From: Kocuria soli
GTDB lineage: Bacteria; Actinomycetota; Actinomycetes; Actinomycetales; Micrococcaceae
DNA: 64,000 bases
Assembly: GCF_003797835.1 (NCBI RefSeq)
Contig: NZ_RKMF01000005.1
Location: 124,001-188,000, forward strand
Direction: 5' to 3'
Below, piece by piece: positions 25,206 to 36,681 of this stretch. The translations under genes and the position numbers were made by a program. A model generated the notes under the pieces. It ran no database searches, had not been told where the DNA came from, and worked only from the letters and a program-made list of their open reading frames with translations. Within the stretch, counting starts at the first letter, position 1; every line of letters starts with the position of its first letter.

Positions 25206-25955
25206 TCACACCGTGGTCGGTCGGTTGGTCTTCTGACCTGCCGCGGGACGCGACAGGGGAACATGTGTGTTGCAGACGTGGGCCCCGGCAGCGAGGGTCG
25301 ACAGTCGACGGATGTCGACATCGAGCAGGGAGCTGATCATTCGGGTCTCGGCATCGCAGAACTCCGGGTGCCTGGTGGCGATTTCCTGCAGCGGGCAGTG
25401 GCCTTGGCACAGTTGGGCGGACAGCACCTTGTGTCGTGCAGGCCCGACCTTGACGATGGTCGCAGAGGCTGCGTACCCGTCGGCCGACAACAACTGGGCC
25501 AAGACATCCAGGCGCTCTGCGACGTCGTCGCCCGCGGCTTCCACGGTGGGCCGGTAGCGCCGCTCCATCCGCTGGAACTGCGCCGCCACGAACTCCCGCA
25601 GCGCCGTCTCTCCCCCGAGGTCCCGGATGGCACCGAGCGCGTCCGCGGCGATCCCGAGGTAGTCGTTGCCGATCCGCTCATGGCCTTCGGGAGCCACGAC
25701 GTAGCGACGTGCGGGTCGCCCGGCACCCGCACCGTGACGGCGGACCATGGTCACCTCGATGAAGCGGTCACGTTCGAGGGCATCGAGATGCCGGCGGATG
25801 GCAGCGGGCGTGAGGTCGAGCAGTCGCCCGAGGTCGCGGGCCGAAACGGGGCCGTGCTCCAGAACTGTGTTGAGCACCCTGGATCGGGTGTTGGACTCCG
25901 CGGACTCCTCAAGGTTGAGCGGGGTACGGACGGAACCTGAATCGGTGTCGGTCAT
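25206..25955 (-). CDS. sufR: SufR, Fe-S cluster-binding repressor of the suf operon
   Basis: 249-residue regulator with an N-terminal ArsR/DeoR-like winged helix (residues 20-85: GPVSARDLGRLLDLTPAAIR, then GRPARRYVV). The C-terminal domain has CQGHC followed 13 residues later by another cysteine (LCQGHCPLQE...FCDAE), the ligand set thought to hold a 4Fe-4S cluster in SufR. Apo-SufR releases the operator so that suf is expressed when clusters are scarce (known in mycobacteria and cyanobacteria). It heads sufR-sufB-sufD-sufC-sufT. The ATG has GGAGGGAAGTC upstream. Confidence 0.88.
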   Translation of the reverse strand: MTDTDSGSVRTPLNLEESAESNTRSRVLNTVLEHGPVSARDLGRLLDLTPAAIRRHLDALERDRFIEVTMVRRHGAGAGRPARRYVVAPEGHERIGNDYLGIAADALGAIRDLGGETALREFVAAQFQRMERRYRPTVEAAGDDVAERLDVLAQLLSADGYAASATIVKVGPARHKVLSAQLCQGHCPLQEIATRHPEFCDAETRMISSLLDVDIRRLSTLAAGAHVCNTHVPLSRPAAGQKTNRPTTV

Positions 25956-26252
25956 GACTTCCCTCCCTCTGCTTACCTCGGCCTGGGTTCTGGTGGTCTC
26001 AGCGGCATGTTCGCCGGAATGCCTCGGCGGAAGCTCCTGCGCGCTTGGCTGGCCACGTGGCGTGACGCCGCAGGGTTCTGCTGCACGTCGTCGTCACGAA
26101 CGCTCCGACACCGAGACCTTGCCCGGGTGCTTCGCTGCACCCCTGAAATACACAACCAAAGTATGACGCAATTGATTCCGTGTGCCTAGCAAGGGTGACC
26201 TCACCTGGGATGCGCGACAGCGCCACGCTTAATGTGACTGGTTCAGAATAAC
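25956..26252. other. 297-bp gap between ctaA and sufR
   Basis: Must contain the suf operon promoter on the minus strand, but no convincing -35/-10 pair was found. The only small symmetric element seen is GGTGA-CC-TCACC at 26194-26205. GC content drops locally around 26140-26175, as expected of a regulatory region. No gene or RNA is recognised. Confidence 0.4.
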
Positions 26253-27350
26253 TCAGTGTGTCGGGTCCGTGACCGGGCTGGTCGTGACGGCAGCCGGGTC
26301 TGCGGTGAGGGCAAACGCCTTCTCCACCGCGAAGGCGACGACGGCCACCAGCGTGGCGGAACCCACCAGGTGCAGGCAGACCGCCACGATCGGCAGTCCG
26401 TTGAAGTACTGGTAGAAGCCGACCGCGGCCTGGAACACGAGTACGCACAGCACCGTGGCGTAGGCGTTCCAGATCGGTCGAGGCCACCCGTTCCTGCCCA
26501 CGATCCTGCCCGCGATCAGGGACAGGACGAGGAGTGCCACCAGCACGTAGACCGGCAGCGCATGGGCGCGCGCAATGACGACGGCGTCGAAGGCGTGCCG
26601 GGCGATCTCACCGGAATCCCCGGAGTGGGGCCCCGTACCGGTGACAAGAGTTCCCAGGTACACGATCAACAGTGTGAGGAACGCCATGCCCAGGGCTGTG
26701 GCTCGGATGATTCCCCTGGCGTGTCGTGCCTGGCCGGGTTGTTCCTTGGCGTCCACTTCAGGCAGCCCGGCTCGCCGGCAGCGGTTCACGAGGATTGCGG
26801 AGAGGTAGATCATGGCCGCCGAGAGCATGAAGTGAATGCCAACGATCCAGGGATTCAGGCCCGTACGGACGGTAATTCCACCGACCACGGCCTGCAGGGG
26901 GATACCGAGTCCGAGCACCAGGGTCAAGCGGAAGAGATCCGGGCGTTCCTTGCGCATGCGGATCACGGCAAGGAAGGCAGCGATCGCCACGAGGGTCAGC
27001 ACGAACGTGAGTAGCCGGTTACCGAATTCGATCGCACCGTGGATGCCCATCGCAGCGGTAGAGGTCCAGGAGTCGTCCGTGCATCGCGGCCACGTGGGGC
27101 ATCCCAGTCCGGAACCCGTCAGGCGGACCAGGCCGCCGGTCAGGATCAGCAGTGAGTTGGCGAGCAGTGAGGCCCATGCGGTGGCACGTACCCACCCGTC
27201 CACCTGCGTGCGGAACAGGAAGTCACTGATCTTCCGTCGAACGTCCTTGGCCTCCCTGCCGCCCTTCACCGGCTTGGTCCCTGTGCCTGGTTCACCACGC
27301 GACGTGTCGTCGGCGGGAGTCGAAGCGGGGTCGGTCGGTGCGAAGCTCAC
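26253..27350 (-). CDS. ctaA: Haem A synthase CtaA (COX15 family)
   Basis: Oxidises haem O to haem A for aa3-type cytochrome oxidase, in the membrane. About eight helices. The extracellular cysteine pair of Gram-positive CtaA is present in GSGLGCPTWPRC (Cys-x5-Cys, residues about 80-91), and the conserved GIHGAIEFGNRLLTF follows with the haem-site Glu and His. A 45-residue polar N-terminal tail precedes helix 1. The GTG at 27350 lacks a clear Shine-Dalgarno sequence. It works with CtaB, which lies 3 kb away on the same strand. Confidence 0.88.
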   Translation of the reverse strand: MSFAPTDPASTPADDTSRGEPGTGTKPVKGGREAKDVRRKISDFLFRTQVDGWVRATAWASLLANSLLILTGGLVRLTGSGLGCPTWPRCTDDSWTSTAAMGIHGAIEFGNRLLTFVLTLVAIAAFLAVIRMRKERPDLFRLTLVLGLGIPLQAVVGGITVRTGLNPWIVGIHFMLSAAMIYLSAILVNRCRRAGLPEVDAKEQPGQARHARGIIRATALGMAFLTLLIVYLGTLVTGTGPHSGDSGEIARHAFDAVVIARAHALPVYVLVALLVLSLIAGRIVGRNGWPRPIWNAYATVLCVLVFQAAVGFYQYFNGLPIVAVCLHLVGSATLVAVVAFAVEKAFALTADPAAVTTSPVTDPTH

Positions 27351-27407
27351 GTGGTCACGTCCAGAACGGAATTTGGAGGGAGAAAGGGAAAAGATGTCTC
27401 CGTCAGT

Positions 27408-28220
27408 CTAGCTCCACCGGAACCACCGGGCCGTTGCGGCCCACGCAGCGACCGCCCAGACAGCAAGGATCAGGAGCGGTCCCGCGAGACCCGCGGACGC
27501 TCCCGGCACGAGCACAGCCCGCAGGGCGTCTCCCAACGCAGCCGAGGGCAACAGGGCCACGACGGGTGCAACCCACTCCGGAAGCGCCGCGGCCGGTGCC
27601 AAGGTACCCCCGGCGACCGCCAACAAGACCCAGAGGAGATTGACGACAGCCAACGTGGCTTCGGCGCGCAGCGTTCCGGCCGCCAGCATTCCCAGTCCGG
27701 TGAAGGCAACGGCCCCGAGCACCAGGACGGCCAACGCCGCCAGAACCCCCGGCAGGGACGGATGCCAACCGAGGACCATGGCGACGACGCCGATGAGCAA
27801 GCACTGAAATCCCAGGACCAGTAGGATCGCGCCCAGCTTCCCCGCCACCAAACCGCTGCGACCCAAGGGCGTGGTGGCCAGCTGGCGGAGCACCCCGTAC
27901 CGCCGGTCGAAACCCGTCTGGATGCCCTGACCGGAGAAGGCGTTCGAGATCACGCTCAGGGCCAGGACGCCGGGAACCGCGTAATCGATGCGGGTGGTGC
28001 CCGGTAGCAGGACCGTGTCCAGCAGGTCCATCTTCGTGAGGGCGACCAGGGCGATCACGGGAAGGATCACCAACAGGAGCAGCTGCTCACCGTTGCGCAG
28101 CATGGTGAGCGCTTCGTACTTGGTCTGGCTCGCCACGCGTCGAGGCATGGGGGCCGCCCCGGCCGCTCTCGCATGACCAGCTACTGCGCTTCGTGCGTGG
28201 TGTTGTTCCTTTGTGGTCAT
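27408..28220 (-). CDS. ABC-2 type transporter permease
   Basis: 270-residue membrane subunit with six hydrophobic segments and the usual ABC-2 pattern (FDRRYGVLRQLATTPLGRSG as coupling helix near residue 105). Its ATG overlaps the stop of the ATPase gene (ATGA), so the pair forms one exporter. This pair next to ctaA is conserved in actinobacteria (Rv1457c-Rv1458c in M. tuberculosis, from memory). Often labelled antibiotic export, but a role in haem or cell-envelope export is equally possible. Substrate unknown. Confidence 0.82.
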   Translation of the reverse strand: MTTKEQHHARSAVAGHARAAGAAPMPRRVASQTKYEALTMLRNGEQLLLLVILPVIALVALTKMDLLDTVLLPGTTRIDYAVPGVLALSVISNAFSGQGIQTGFDRRYGVLRQLATTPLGRSGLVAGKLGAILLVLGFQCLLIGVVAMVLGWHPSLPGVLAALAVLVLGAVAFTGLGMLAAGTLRAEATLAVVNLLWVLLAVAGGTLAPAAALPEWVAPVVALLPSAALGDALRAVLVPGASAGLAGPLLILAVWAVAAWAATARWFRWS

Positions 28221-29272
28221 CGGATCTCCCGTCCGGCAATTGCCAGGAACACGTCTTCAAGGGTCCGGGGCTGCAGGGTCATCGACGTCGGCAGCTCGCC
28301 CGTGTCCGCCAGCCACGATGTGATGTGGGCCAAGACTTCAGGACGGATGTCACCGGTCACCGTGACCCGGTCGTCTTCGAGGGTCACGTTCAGCCCGATG
28401 GATCTCCCGAATGAACTGACTCCGGTTGGCGGCTCCTCGGACTCAGATGTGGACCGGCCCGACGAGACCGGTGGAGCCGACTCCCAGGCCCTCCGCTGGC
28501 CCGCCGTCAATCCGATGCGCAGCGCGCCGGGGCGTCCGCCGTCATCCCCGGCGATGAGTTCCGCCACAGTCCCCGAGGCACGCACCGTGCCTCGGGCCAC
28601 GATGACGACGTGGTCGGCCAGACGCTGGGCGTCGTCCAGGAGGTGCGTGGTCAAGACCACCGCGGTGCCCTGTTCGCGCAACTGGGCGATCAGTTCGAAG
28701 ACCACGGTTCTGGACTGTGGGTCAAGGCCGGCCGACGGTTCGTCCAGGAAGACGATCTCCGGGTTCCCGGCGAGGGCGGCGGCCAGCGCCACGCGCTGAC
28801 GCTGCCCGCCCGAGAGACGACGTAGCGGGGTCCGGGCAAAGGAATGGATGCCGAGTCGGTCCATGAGCCCGGACATGTCCGCGGGCTGCCGGTACATGGA
28901 ACTCACGTGCCGTAGGAACTCTCCGGGTCGGGCGGACTGCGGCAGGCCGCCGTCCTGGAGCATGACACCCGCCCGGGACCGGAGCAGAGGTCCCGCGTTC
29001 CAGGGGTCCTCCCCCAGCAGTCGGACAGTGCCTCCGGTGGGCTTGAGCAGGCCCTGCGCGCATTCCAGCGTGGTGGTCTTCCCGGCACCGTTGGGACCCA
29101 ACAAAGCCGTAACCTGGCCGTGGGCCGCGACGAAACTCAGTCCGTTGACGGCCCGCACGGCGTGGTGCCCCCGACCGTGGGAGACGTTGAACTCCATCGA
29201 GAGGGCGCGTACTTCCAGCGCGGGCAGCTGCTGGTCGGCATCCGTTGGGGTCAGGGGGTGGTCCATCGGCAC
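28217..29272 (-). CDS. ABC-2 type transporter ATP-binding protein
   Basis: 351-residue ATPase partner of the permease above. Walker A is LLGPNGAGKTT, the signature LSGGQRQRVALAAAL, Walker B IVFLDEPSAGLD, and VLTTHLLDDAQ is the switch. After the ATPase core there is an insertion of about 35 Ser/Glu/Pro-rich residues (near 265-300) before the usual C-terminal regulatory part. The GTG at 29272 sits 6 nt after a TAGACT -10, suggesting a leaderless mRNA; an ATG lies two codons in. Confidence 0.83.
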   Translation of the reverse strand: MPMDHPLTPTDADQQLPALEVRALSMEFNVSHGRGHHAVRAVNGLSFVAAHGQVTALLGPNGAGKTTTLECAQGLLKPTGGTVRLLGEDPWNAGPLLRSRAGVMLQDGGLPQSARPGEFLRHVSSMYRQPADMSGLMDRLGIHSFARTPLRRLSGGQRQRVALAAALAGNPEIVFLDEPSAGLDPQSRTVVFELIAQLREQGTAVVLTTHLLDDAQRLADHVVIVARGTVRASGTVAELIAGDDGGRPGALRIGLTAGQRRAWESAPPVSSGRSTSESEEPPTGVSSFGRSIGLNVTLEDDRVTVTGDIRPEVLAHITSWLADTGELPTSMTLQPRTLEDVFLAIAGREIR

Positions 29273-29278
29273 TCGGTC

Positions 29279-29284
29279 AGTCTA
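29279..29284 (-). promoter_or_regulatory. -10 element for the ABC-2 operon, leaderless GTG
   Basis: TAGACT on the minus strand, then 6 nt, then the GTG at 29272. This is the only leaderless candidate in the window with a GTG start. Confidence 0.45.
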
Positions 29285-29299
29285 GGTTCTGCCGACCGA

Positions 29300-30208
29300 C
29301 TAATCGGTCATGGCGTGCCGGACCACGCGCACGGCAGCTTCGATCCGTTGCCTGCTCTGCGTGGTCACCGGGTGCAGCGGACGCCGCGGCGCCGAGGTGC
29401 GAACCCCGCACACGTCGTTGAGGGCATAGATCGAACTCAGGGGACGTTCCCAGCGCAACACTTCGATCAGGGGACGCAGTGCCTCCTGCCAGCGCCGGAC
29501 CGCGTCCTCATCTCCTGTGACCGCGGCGGTCCGGAAAGCTGTGAACTCCCGCGGCAGCGCGGCGGCCAATCCGGTGTGCCATGCGGCGCTCGCGATTGCG
29601 TCGTCGACGATCAGGTGCGCACTGGCCACACCGTAGGTGGTTCCTGGGTCACAGAGTTCGTCGAAGAGGTGCCGCCGGTTCTGCAGAGCACGCGCGGAGT
29701 CGGCGGTGTCCTTGAAGGCCACCACGTTCTCCAGCCGGGTGAGCTCAGCGGCCAGGTCCACGGGGTACACGAACCCCGTGGTGGCGGGATTGTTGTCCAG
29801 GCACAGCGGCAAGCTCACCGAGGAGGCCACGGTCTCCACCTGATCGGCAATCTCCGGCGACCGGAGTGCCACGTAGGACAGCGGGTTCACCACCAAGCCG
29901 TCGGCACCCGCGTTCTCCGCGTCCCAACCGAGTTCAAGGACACGTTGAGTGGTCAGGGCGGAGATGCCGACGCCCACGGGCACGCCGGAGCCCTTGGCGG
30001 CGGCCACGGCGGTGCGCACGACATTGCCACGTTCCTGGTGATCGAGGTACGCGAAGGACCCCGCCGTACCCAGGACGCAGATCGCTTCCACACCGGAATC
30101 GGCCAGACGTTCGATCTGCTCGGCGAAGGTGACCAGATCGATCGCCCCGCCGGGAAAGAACGGAGTCACGGGGTAGGCGACCAGGCCGGAGAACTGCATG
30201 GTCAGCAT
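29300..30208 (-). CDS. DapA-family aldolase (dihydrodipicolinate synthase-like)
   Basis: 302-residue TIM-barrel lyase/synthase of the DHDPS/NAL family, which forms a Schiff base with pyruvate or a similar keto acid. The active-site lysine is in VVAFKDTADS (about residue 165) and the catalytic tyrosine in NPLSYVAL. The phosphate-like loop reads GTAGSFAYL where true DapA has GTTGE, so this is probably not the lysine-pathway enzyme but a paralogue acting on another keto acid. It sits between the ABC-2 exporter and ctaB, where it breaks the usual actinobacterial order. Start at the ATG at 30208; a second ATG lies three codons in. Confidence 0.82.
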   Translation of the reverse strand: MLTMQFSGLVAYPVTPFFPGGAIDLVTFAEQIERLADSGVEAICVLGTAGSFAYLDHQERGNVVRTAVAAAKGSGVPVGVGISALTTQRVLELGWDAENAGADGLVVNPLSYVALRSPEIADQVETVASSVSLPLCLDNNPATTGFVYPVDLAAELTRLENVVAFKDTADSARALQNRRHLFDELCDPGTTYGVASAHLIVDDAIASAAWHTGLAAALPREFTAFRTAAVTGDEDAVRRWQEALRPLIEVLRWERPLSSIYALNDVCGVRTSAPRRPLHPVTTQSRQRIEAAVRVVRHAMTD

Positions 30209-30227
30209 GATGTGCCCTGCACTGTGG

Positions 30228-31208
30228 TCACAGGATGGGGCCGCCGATGAAGGGGTCCACGGCCACGGACACGAAGACCAGCGTCAAGTAGGTGATGGAG
30301 CTGTGGAACACCCGCATGGCCTGCTTGTCCGTGGGCTCCCCGGCGTTGGCGGTGTGGAGCAGGCGGTGGCACTGGTAGGCGAACCATGCCCCGGCGGCCA
30401 GGCACACGGAGGCGTAGAACCACCCGGCGCCGCCCACGGGCACCAGCAGCAGGGAGCAGATCACGGTGGCCCACGCGTAGAGGACCACCTGGGACGCGAC
30501 CTTGCCCGCCGGGGAAATGGCACCCAGCATGGGGATTCCCGCGCGCGAGTAGTCATCCGCGTACTTCATGGACAGCGGCCAGTAGTGCGGTGGAGTCCAC
30601 AGGAACACGACGGCGAACAGCACCATCGCGGGCCACGCCACCGTGCCGGTCACCGCGGCCCAGGCAATGACCACGGGCATGCAGCCGGCGACTCCACCCC
30701 AGACGATGTTCTGGGGTGTGCGGCGCTTGAGAATGATCGAGTAGAAGACGGCGTAGAGGAAGATCGCCAACGCCGTCAGGACCGCCGACAGGACGTTGAC
30801 GAACACCAGGAACCAGGCCACGGAGACGATCGCGACCACCCAGGCGAACACGAGAGCCTCGCGGTCCCCCACGACCCGCGTGACCAGCGGGCGCTTGGAG
30901 GTGCGCTTCATGAGCCGGTCCGACTCGCGGTCGATGTAGGAGTTGAAGGCTCCGGCCGCGCCGGCGGACAGGGTTCCGCCGATCAGGGTGTTGAGGATCA
31001 ACCAGAAACTGGGCATCCCCTGCTGAGCGAAGATCATGGTCGGCACGGTTGCAATCAGCAACAGCTCCACGATCCGGAGCTTCATGAGCTGCAGGTACGC
31101 ACGGACACGCTCGGTCAGGGTCGTGGAGCGAGGAACACCGGCCGCCGGGCTGTGGCCGGGCCCGCTGTCGGGTACCACGGCATGCTCCGAGGCCTGCGCT
31201 GAGCTCAC
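30228..31208 (-). CDS. ctaB: Haem O synthase CtaB (protoheme IX farnesyltransferase)
   Basis: Attaches a farnesyl group to haem B, giving haem O, the substrate of CtaA. It is a UbiA-family membrane enzyme with eight or nine helices. The first Asp-rich motif is NSYIDRESDRLM and the second YADDYSRAGIPML; both bind Mg-prenyl diphosphate. I choose the GTG at 31208 with GGGAG upstream (326 residues); an ATG at 31262 has no ribosome-binding site. It is divergent from tkt, as in other actinobacteria. Confidence 0.9.
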   Translation of the reverse strand: MSSAQASEHAVVPDSGPGHSPAAGVPRSTTLTERVRAYLQLMKLRIVELLLIATVPTMIFAQQGMPSFWLILNTLIGGTLSAGAAGAFNSYIDRESDRLMKRTSKRPLVTRVVGDREALVFAWVVAIVSVAWFLVFVNVLSAVLTALAIFLYAVFYSIILKRRTPQNIVWGGVAGCMPVVIAWAAVTGTVAWPAMVLFAVVFLWTPPHYWPLSMKYADDYSRAGIPMLGAISPAGKVASQVVLYAWATVICSLLLVPVGGAGWFYASVCLAAGAWFAYQCHRLLHTANAGEPTDKQAMRVFHSSITYLTLVFVSVAVDPFIGGPIL

Positions 31209-31546
31209 GTGTTCGCTCTCCCTGAGTAGTTGCTGTCGACCGCTCCGCCCGCCCGAGGTCATGAGCGTGACACCCGAAAACGTGGGGTTCGCACGGCACG
31301 AACGGAGACTTTCCTGCCACTCTACCGCCCGCCCGCCCGGAACGAAGAACCCTCGCGACAGAAGCGAGAACCGCGCACCGTCCGTGATCGGCGGTGATTA
31401 TGCCGGGGGCGCAATGATGACGAAACCGGCCGTCGGCGTGTGCTCAGGCCTGCCCGGTTGACCTAGGCTGAACCACGGACAGCCCCGCGTGTCGCCGGTG
31501 TCTCGAACTCAGGTGCCACGCGCGTATCGCCTTAGGAAAGGACACC
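31209..31546. other. 338-bp divergent region between ctaB and tkt
   Basis: Holds the promoters of both genes. A possible tkt -10 is TAGGCT at 31464-31469, and the tkt ribosome-binding site AGGAAAGG lies at about 31534-31541. No operator-like palindrome, RNA motif or small gene was recognised. Confidence 0.4.
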
Positions 31547-33679
<2,133 letters not shown>

Positions 33680-33756
33680 ACCCCACGAGGACCGCCAAGA
33701 CTTGGCCCACCGCCCCCGGACCGGGCCGACCGCAGCTAGCACGTTAGGAACTGAGG

Positions 33757-34863
33757 ATGACCACCTCCACCAAGAAGCTCTCCGAGGCCGGAGTCTCCAT
33801 CTGGCTCGACGACCTCTCCCGTGAACGTTTGACCAGCGGGAACCTCCAACAGCTCATCGACGAGAAGGATGTCGTCGGTGTGACCACGAACCCGACGATC
33901 TTCGCGGGTGCGCTGTCCAACGGCGCCGCCTACGCGGAGCAGGTCAAGGAACTGGCCGCCGAAGGCGTCGACGTCGACGAAGCGGTTTTCCGCATCACCA
34001 CCGACGACGTCCGGGACGCCTGCGACGTCTTCGCCTCGATCGCCGAGGCCACACAGGGCGTGGACGGACGCGTCTCGATCGAGGTCGATCCCCGTCTGGC
34101 CAACGACCCCGAGGCAACGGCCACCATGGCGCGTCGCCTGGCCGAAACCATCGACCGGCCCAACGTCCACATCAAGATCCCCGCAACCGAGGCCGGACTG
34201 CCGTCGATCACCGAGACCCTCGCCGAAGGTGTGTCGGTGAACGTGACGTTGATCTTTTCGCTCGAGCGGTACCGCGCCGTCATCAACGCCTACATGGCGG
34301 GACTCGAGAAGGCACTCGAGAACGGCAAGGACCTCTCCACCATCCACTCGGTGGCCTCGTTCTTCGTGTCGCGCGTGGATTCCGAAGTGGACAAGCAGCT
34401 CGAGGCCGTCGGCACCGACGAGGCCCTCTCCCTCAAGTCCAAGGCCGGGTTGGCCAACGCCCGACTGGCCTACCAGGTGTACGAGGAAGCCATCGGTACG
34501 GAGCGGTGGAAGCGTCTGGAGTCCGCCGGAGCGAACGTCCAGCGTCCCTTGTGGGCCTCGACCGGCACGAAGGACCCGGCCCTGCCGGCCACGCTTTACG
34601 TCGACGGACTGGTGGCACCCAACACGGTGAACACCATGCCGGAGAAGACCCTGGATGCGACCGCCACGGACGCCGAGATCACGGGTGACACGATCACCGG
34701 CACGTACGCGGAGTCGAACGCCCACCTGGATCGTCTCGCCGCCCTGGGCATCGACTACAACGACGTCGTGGCCAAACTCGAGTCCGAGGGCGTGGAGAAG
34801 TTCGAGGCCTCCTGGGCCGAACTGCTCGAAACGGTGCAGACCGCACTGGACCAGGCACGCTGA
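33757..34863 (+). CDS. tal: Transaldolase
   Basis: Moves a three-carbon dihydroxyacetone unit between sugar phosphates. 368 residues, the actinobacterial length. Signature [12 protein letters not shown] lies near residue 45. The Schiff-base lysine is in [11 protein letters not shown] (about residue 140), and [11 protein letters not shown] follows. 77 bp after tkt and co-transcribed with it. Confidence 0.94.
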   Translation: MTTSTKKLSEAGVSIWLDDLSRERLTSGNLQQLIDEKDVVGVTTNPTIFAGALSNGAAYAEQVKELAAEGVDVDEAVFRITTDDVRDACDVFASIAEATQGVDGRVSIEVDPRLANDPEATATMARRLAETIDRPNVHIKIPATEAGLPSITETLAEGVSVNVTLIFSLERYRAVINAYMAGLEKALENGKDLSTIHSVASFFVSRVDSEVDKQLEAVGTDEALSLKSKAGLANARLAYQVYEEAIGTERWKRLESAGANVQRPLWASTGTKDPALPATLYVDGLVAPNTVNTMPEKTLDATATDAEITGDTITGTYAESNAHLDRLAALGIDYNDVVAKLESEGVEKFEASWAELLETVQTALDQAR

Positions 34864-34981
34864 CACGGCGGCGGGCGTCGTGGGCCCACCCGGGCCCCGC
34901 GGCGCCCGTCACCATCTGCCGCCCGCAAACTCACCCATCACCCAAGAGGCGCACCAGAGACGTGCGCACAGAGAGGACGTC

Positions 34982-36601
34982 ATGAGTTCACTGTCCGTCA
35001 TGCTCACCGGTGCGGCACGCGAAGCCGCTGAACGTCACGTTCCGACCCTCGTCCAGGAGAAATTCGCCTCCAGGCTCTTCGCCAAGGACCACACCATGTG
35101 GGGCGCGGCGGCCGAGGACGAAGCCGGAAAGCGTCTCGGCTGGGTGGATGCGGCCGAGGTGTCGCGGCCCCTGGTGGCCCAGATCAACGAGCTCCGAGAT
35201 TCTTTCGCGGCTGAAGGCGTGGACCGATTCGTCCTGGCCGGCATGGGTGGCTCCTCGTTGGCCCCGGAGGTCATCACCAGGACCGCGGGGGTCGAACTGT
35301 TCGTCCTGGACTCGACGGACCCCGTCATGGTGCAGGCGGCCCTGTCCAAGGACATCGCGCGCACCGCCGCGGTCATCTCCTCCAAGTCGGGATCCACGGT
35401 CGAGACCGACTCCGCGCGTCGTGCCTTCGAGAAAGCCTTTGCCGACGCCGGTATCGACGCCGCACGCCGCATGGTCGTTGTAACCGATCCGGGATCGCCG
35501 TTCGACGAGTCCTCCCGTGCCGCCGGGTACCGGGCTGTGTTCACGGCTGACCCCACCGTGGGTGGGCGGTTCTCGGCCATGACGGCTTTCGGGCTGGTTC
35601 CCTCCGGTCTGGCGGGCGTGGACCTGGACGCGCTGCTGGACGAGGTGGACGAGGCCGCGGAGGCTCTGCGCGAGGATGATCCGGACAACCTCGGCTTGTT
35701 GCTGGGCGCGGCCATGGGCGGCACGTCGCCCCTGCGCGACAAGCTGCTGATCCAGGATCTGGGCTCCGGCATCGTCGGCTTCGCCGACTGGGCCGAACAG
35801 CTCATTGCTGAGTCCACGGGCAAGGACGGAACGGGTATTCTCCCCGTGGTCGTGGCTCAGGACGTTCCTGAACTCAAGGCACCCGTGGCCTCGGACGTGC
35901 TGCCGGCGTTCCTGGTTCCGGTGGATGCGGACACGGTGCCCGACGGTGACGCCGTCGCAGTGGCGGGGTCACTGGGTGGCCAGATGCTGCTCTGGGAGGT
36001 TGCAACCGCGGTGGCGGGCAAGCTGATGGGGATCAACCCGTTCGATCAGCCCGACGTGGAGTCGGCCAAGTCCGCAACGCGCGCGGTCCTGGCGGACAAG
36101 CCGGAGCAGACCGCCGCGGACCTGGTGGACGGCTCCGTGGAGATCCGTGGCGACGCCGGACTGCTGGGCGAGGCACAGAACCTGACGGAGGCCCTGGAAG
36201 CCCTCCTGCAGCGGCTTCCCGCCGACGGCTACCTGGCTGTGCAGGCGTACTTCGATCGTCTGACCTGGGCGGAGCTCGAAGAGGCGCGGCCGCTTCTGGC
36301 GAAGGCCACCAGGCGACCTACGACCTTCGGCTGGGGACCCCGGTTCCTGCACTCGACGGGTCAGTTCCACAAGGGCGGCCCGGGCGTGGGTGTGTTCCTC
36401 CAGATCACGGCAGAGTCGGACACCGATCTGGAGATCCCCGGCATCCCCTTCACCTTCGGGGAACTGATCTCCGCCCAGGCCGACGGCGACGCGCAGGTGC
36501 TCTCCGAACACGGGCGCCCGGTGCTGCGCTTGCGTCTGAAGGACCGCGAGACCGGCGTCTCCCAGGTGCTCGACGTCCTACACGCACTCGCCCAGTCCTG
36601 A
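34982..36601 (+). CDS. pgi: Glucose-6-phosphate isomerase
   Basis: Interconverts glucose-6-phosphate and fructose-6-phosphate. 539 residues. The two sugar-isomerase halves show LAGMGGSSLAPEVITRTAG (near residue 80) and SSKSGSTVETDSARRAFEKA (near 135), and FHKGGPGVGVFLQI near the end supplies catalytic residues. This is the divergent actinobacterial form found inside pentose phosphate operons. Start at the ATG at 34982 with AGAGGACG upstream; the frame is open further upstream into tal. Followed by an extraordinary poly-G/poly-C hairpin. Confidence 0.9.
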   Translation: MSSLSVMLTGAAREAAERHVPTLVQEKFASRLFAKDHTMWGAAAEDEAGKRLGWVDAAEVSRPLVAQINELRDSFAAEGVDRFVLAGMGGSSLAPEVITRTAGVELFVLDSTDPVMVQAALSKDIARTAAVISSKSGSTVETDSARRAFEKAFADAGIDAARRMVVVTDPGSPFDESSRAAGYRAVFTADPTVGGRFSAMTAFGLVPSGLAGVDLDALLDEVDEAAEALREDDPDNLGLLLGAAMGGTSPLRDKLLIQDLGSGIVGFADWAEQLIAESTGKDGTGILPVVVAQDVPELKAPVASDVLPAFLVPVDADTVPDGDAVAVAGSLGGQMLLWEVATAVAGKLMGINPFDQPDVESAKSATRAVLADKPEQTAADLVDGSVEIRGDAGLLGEAQNLTEALEALLQRLPADGYLAVQAYFDRLTWAELEEARPLLAKATRRPTTFGWGPRFLHSTGQFHKGGPGVGVFLQITAESDTDLEIPGIPFTFGELISAQADGDAQVLSEHGRPVLRLRLKDRETGVSQVLDVLHALAQS

Positions 36602-36613
36602 ACGTGAGGACCG

Positions 36614-36662
36614 TCGCGGGGGGGGGGGGGGGGGGGGCCCCCCACCCCCCCCCCCCCGCGAC
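36614..36662. repeat. Homopolymer hairpin: 19 G followed by C6-A-C13
   Basis: Nineteen consecutive G (36619-36637), then C6 (36638-36643), one A, then C13 (36645-36657). The whole is flanked by the inverted repeat GTCGCG (36614-36619) and CGCGAC (36657-36662), so it folds into one nearly pure G-C stem. It lies between pgi and zwf. It may be an expanded terminator, a length-variable tract, or an assembly error. Confidence 0.85.
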
Positions 36663-36675
36663 CCCTCGCCAGGAC

Positions 36676-36681
36676 TAGGAT
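36676..36681 (+). promoter_or_regulatory. Candidate -10 for zwf
   Basis: TAGGAT 14 bp after the homopolymer hairpin and about 100 bp before the zwf GTG. It would allow zwf-opcA-pgl to be transcribed independently of tkt-tal-pgi. Confidence 0.35.

Noticed and set aside
23464-25236. 590-codon plus-strand open frame opposite sufB
   Set aside because: Antisense shadow of sufB; Val/Asp/Gly/His-rich with no protein family features.
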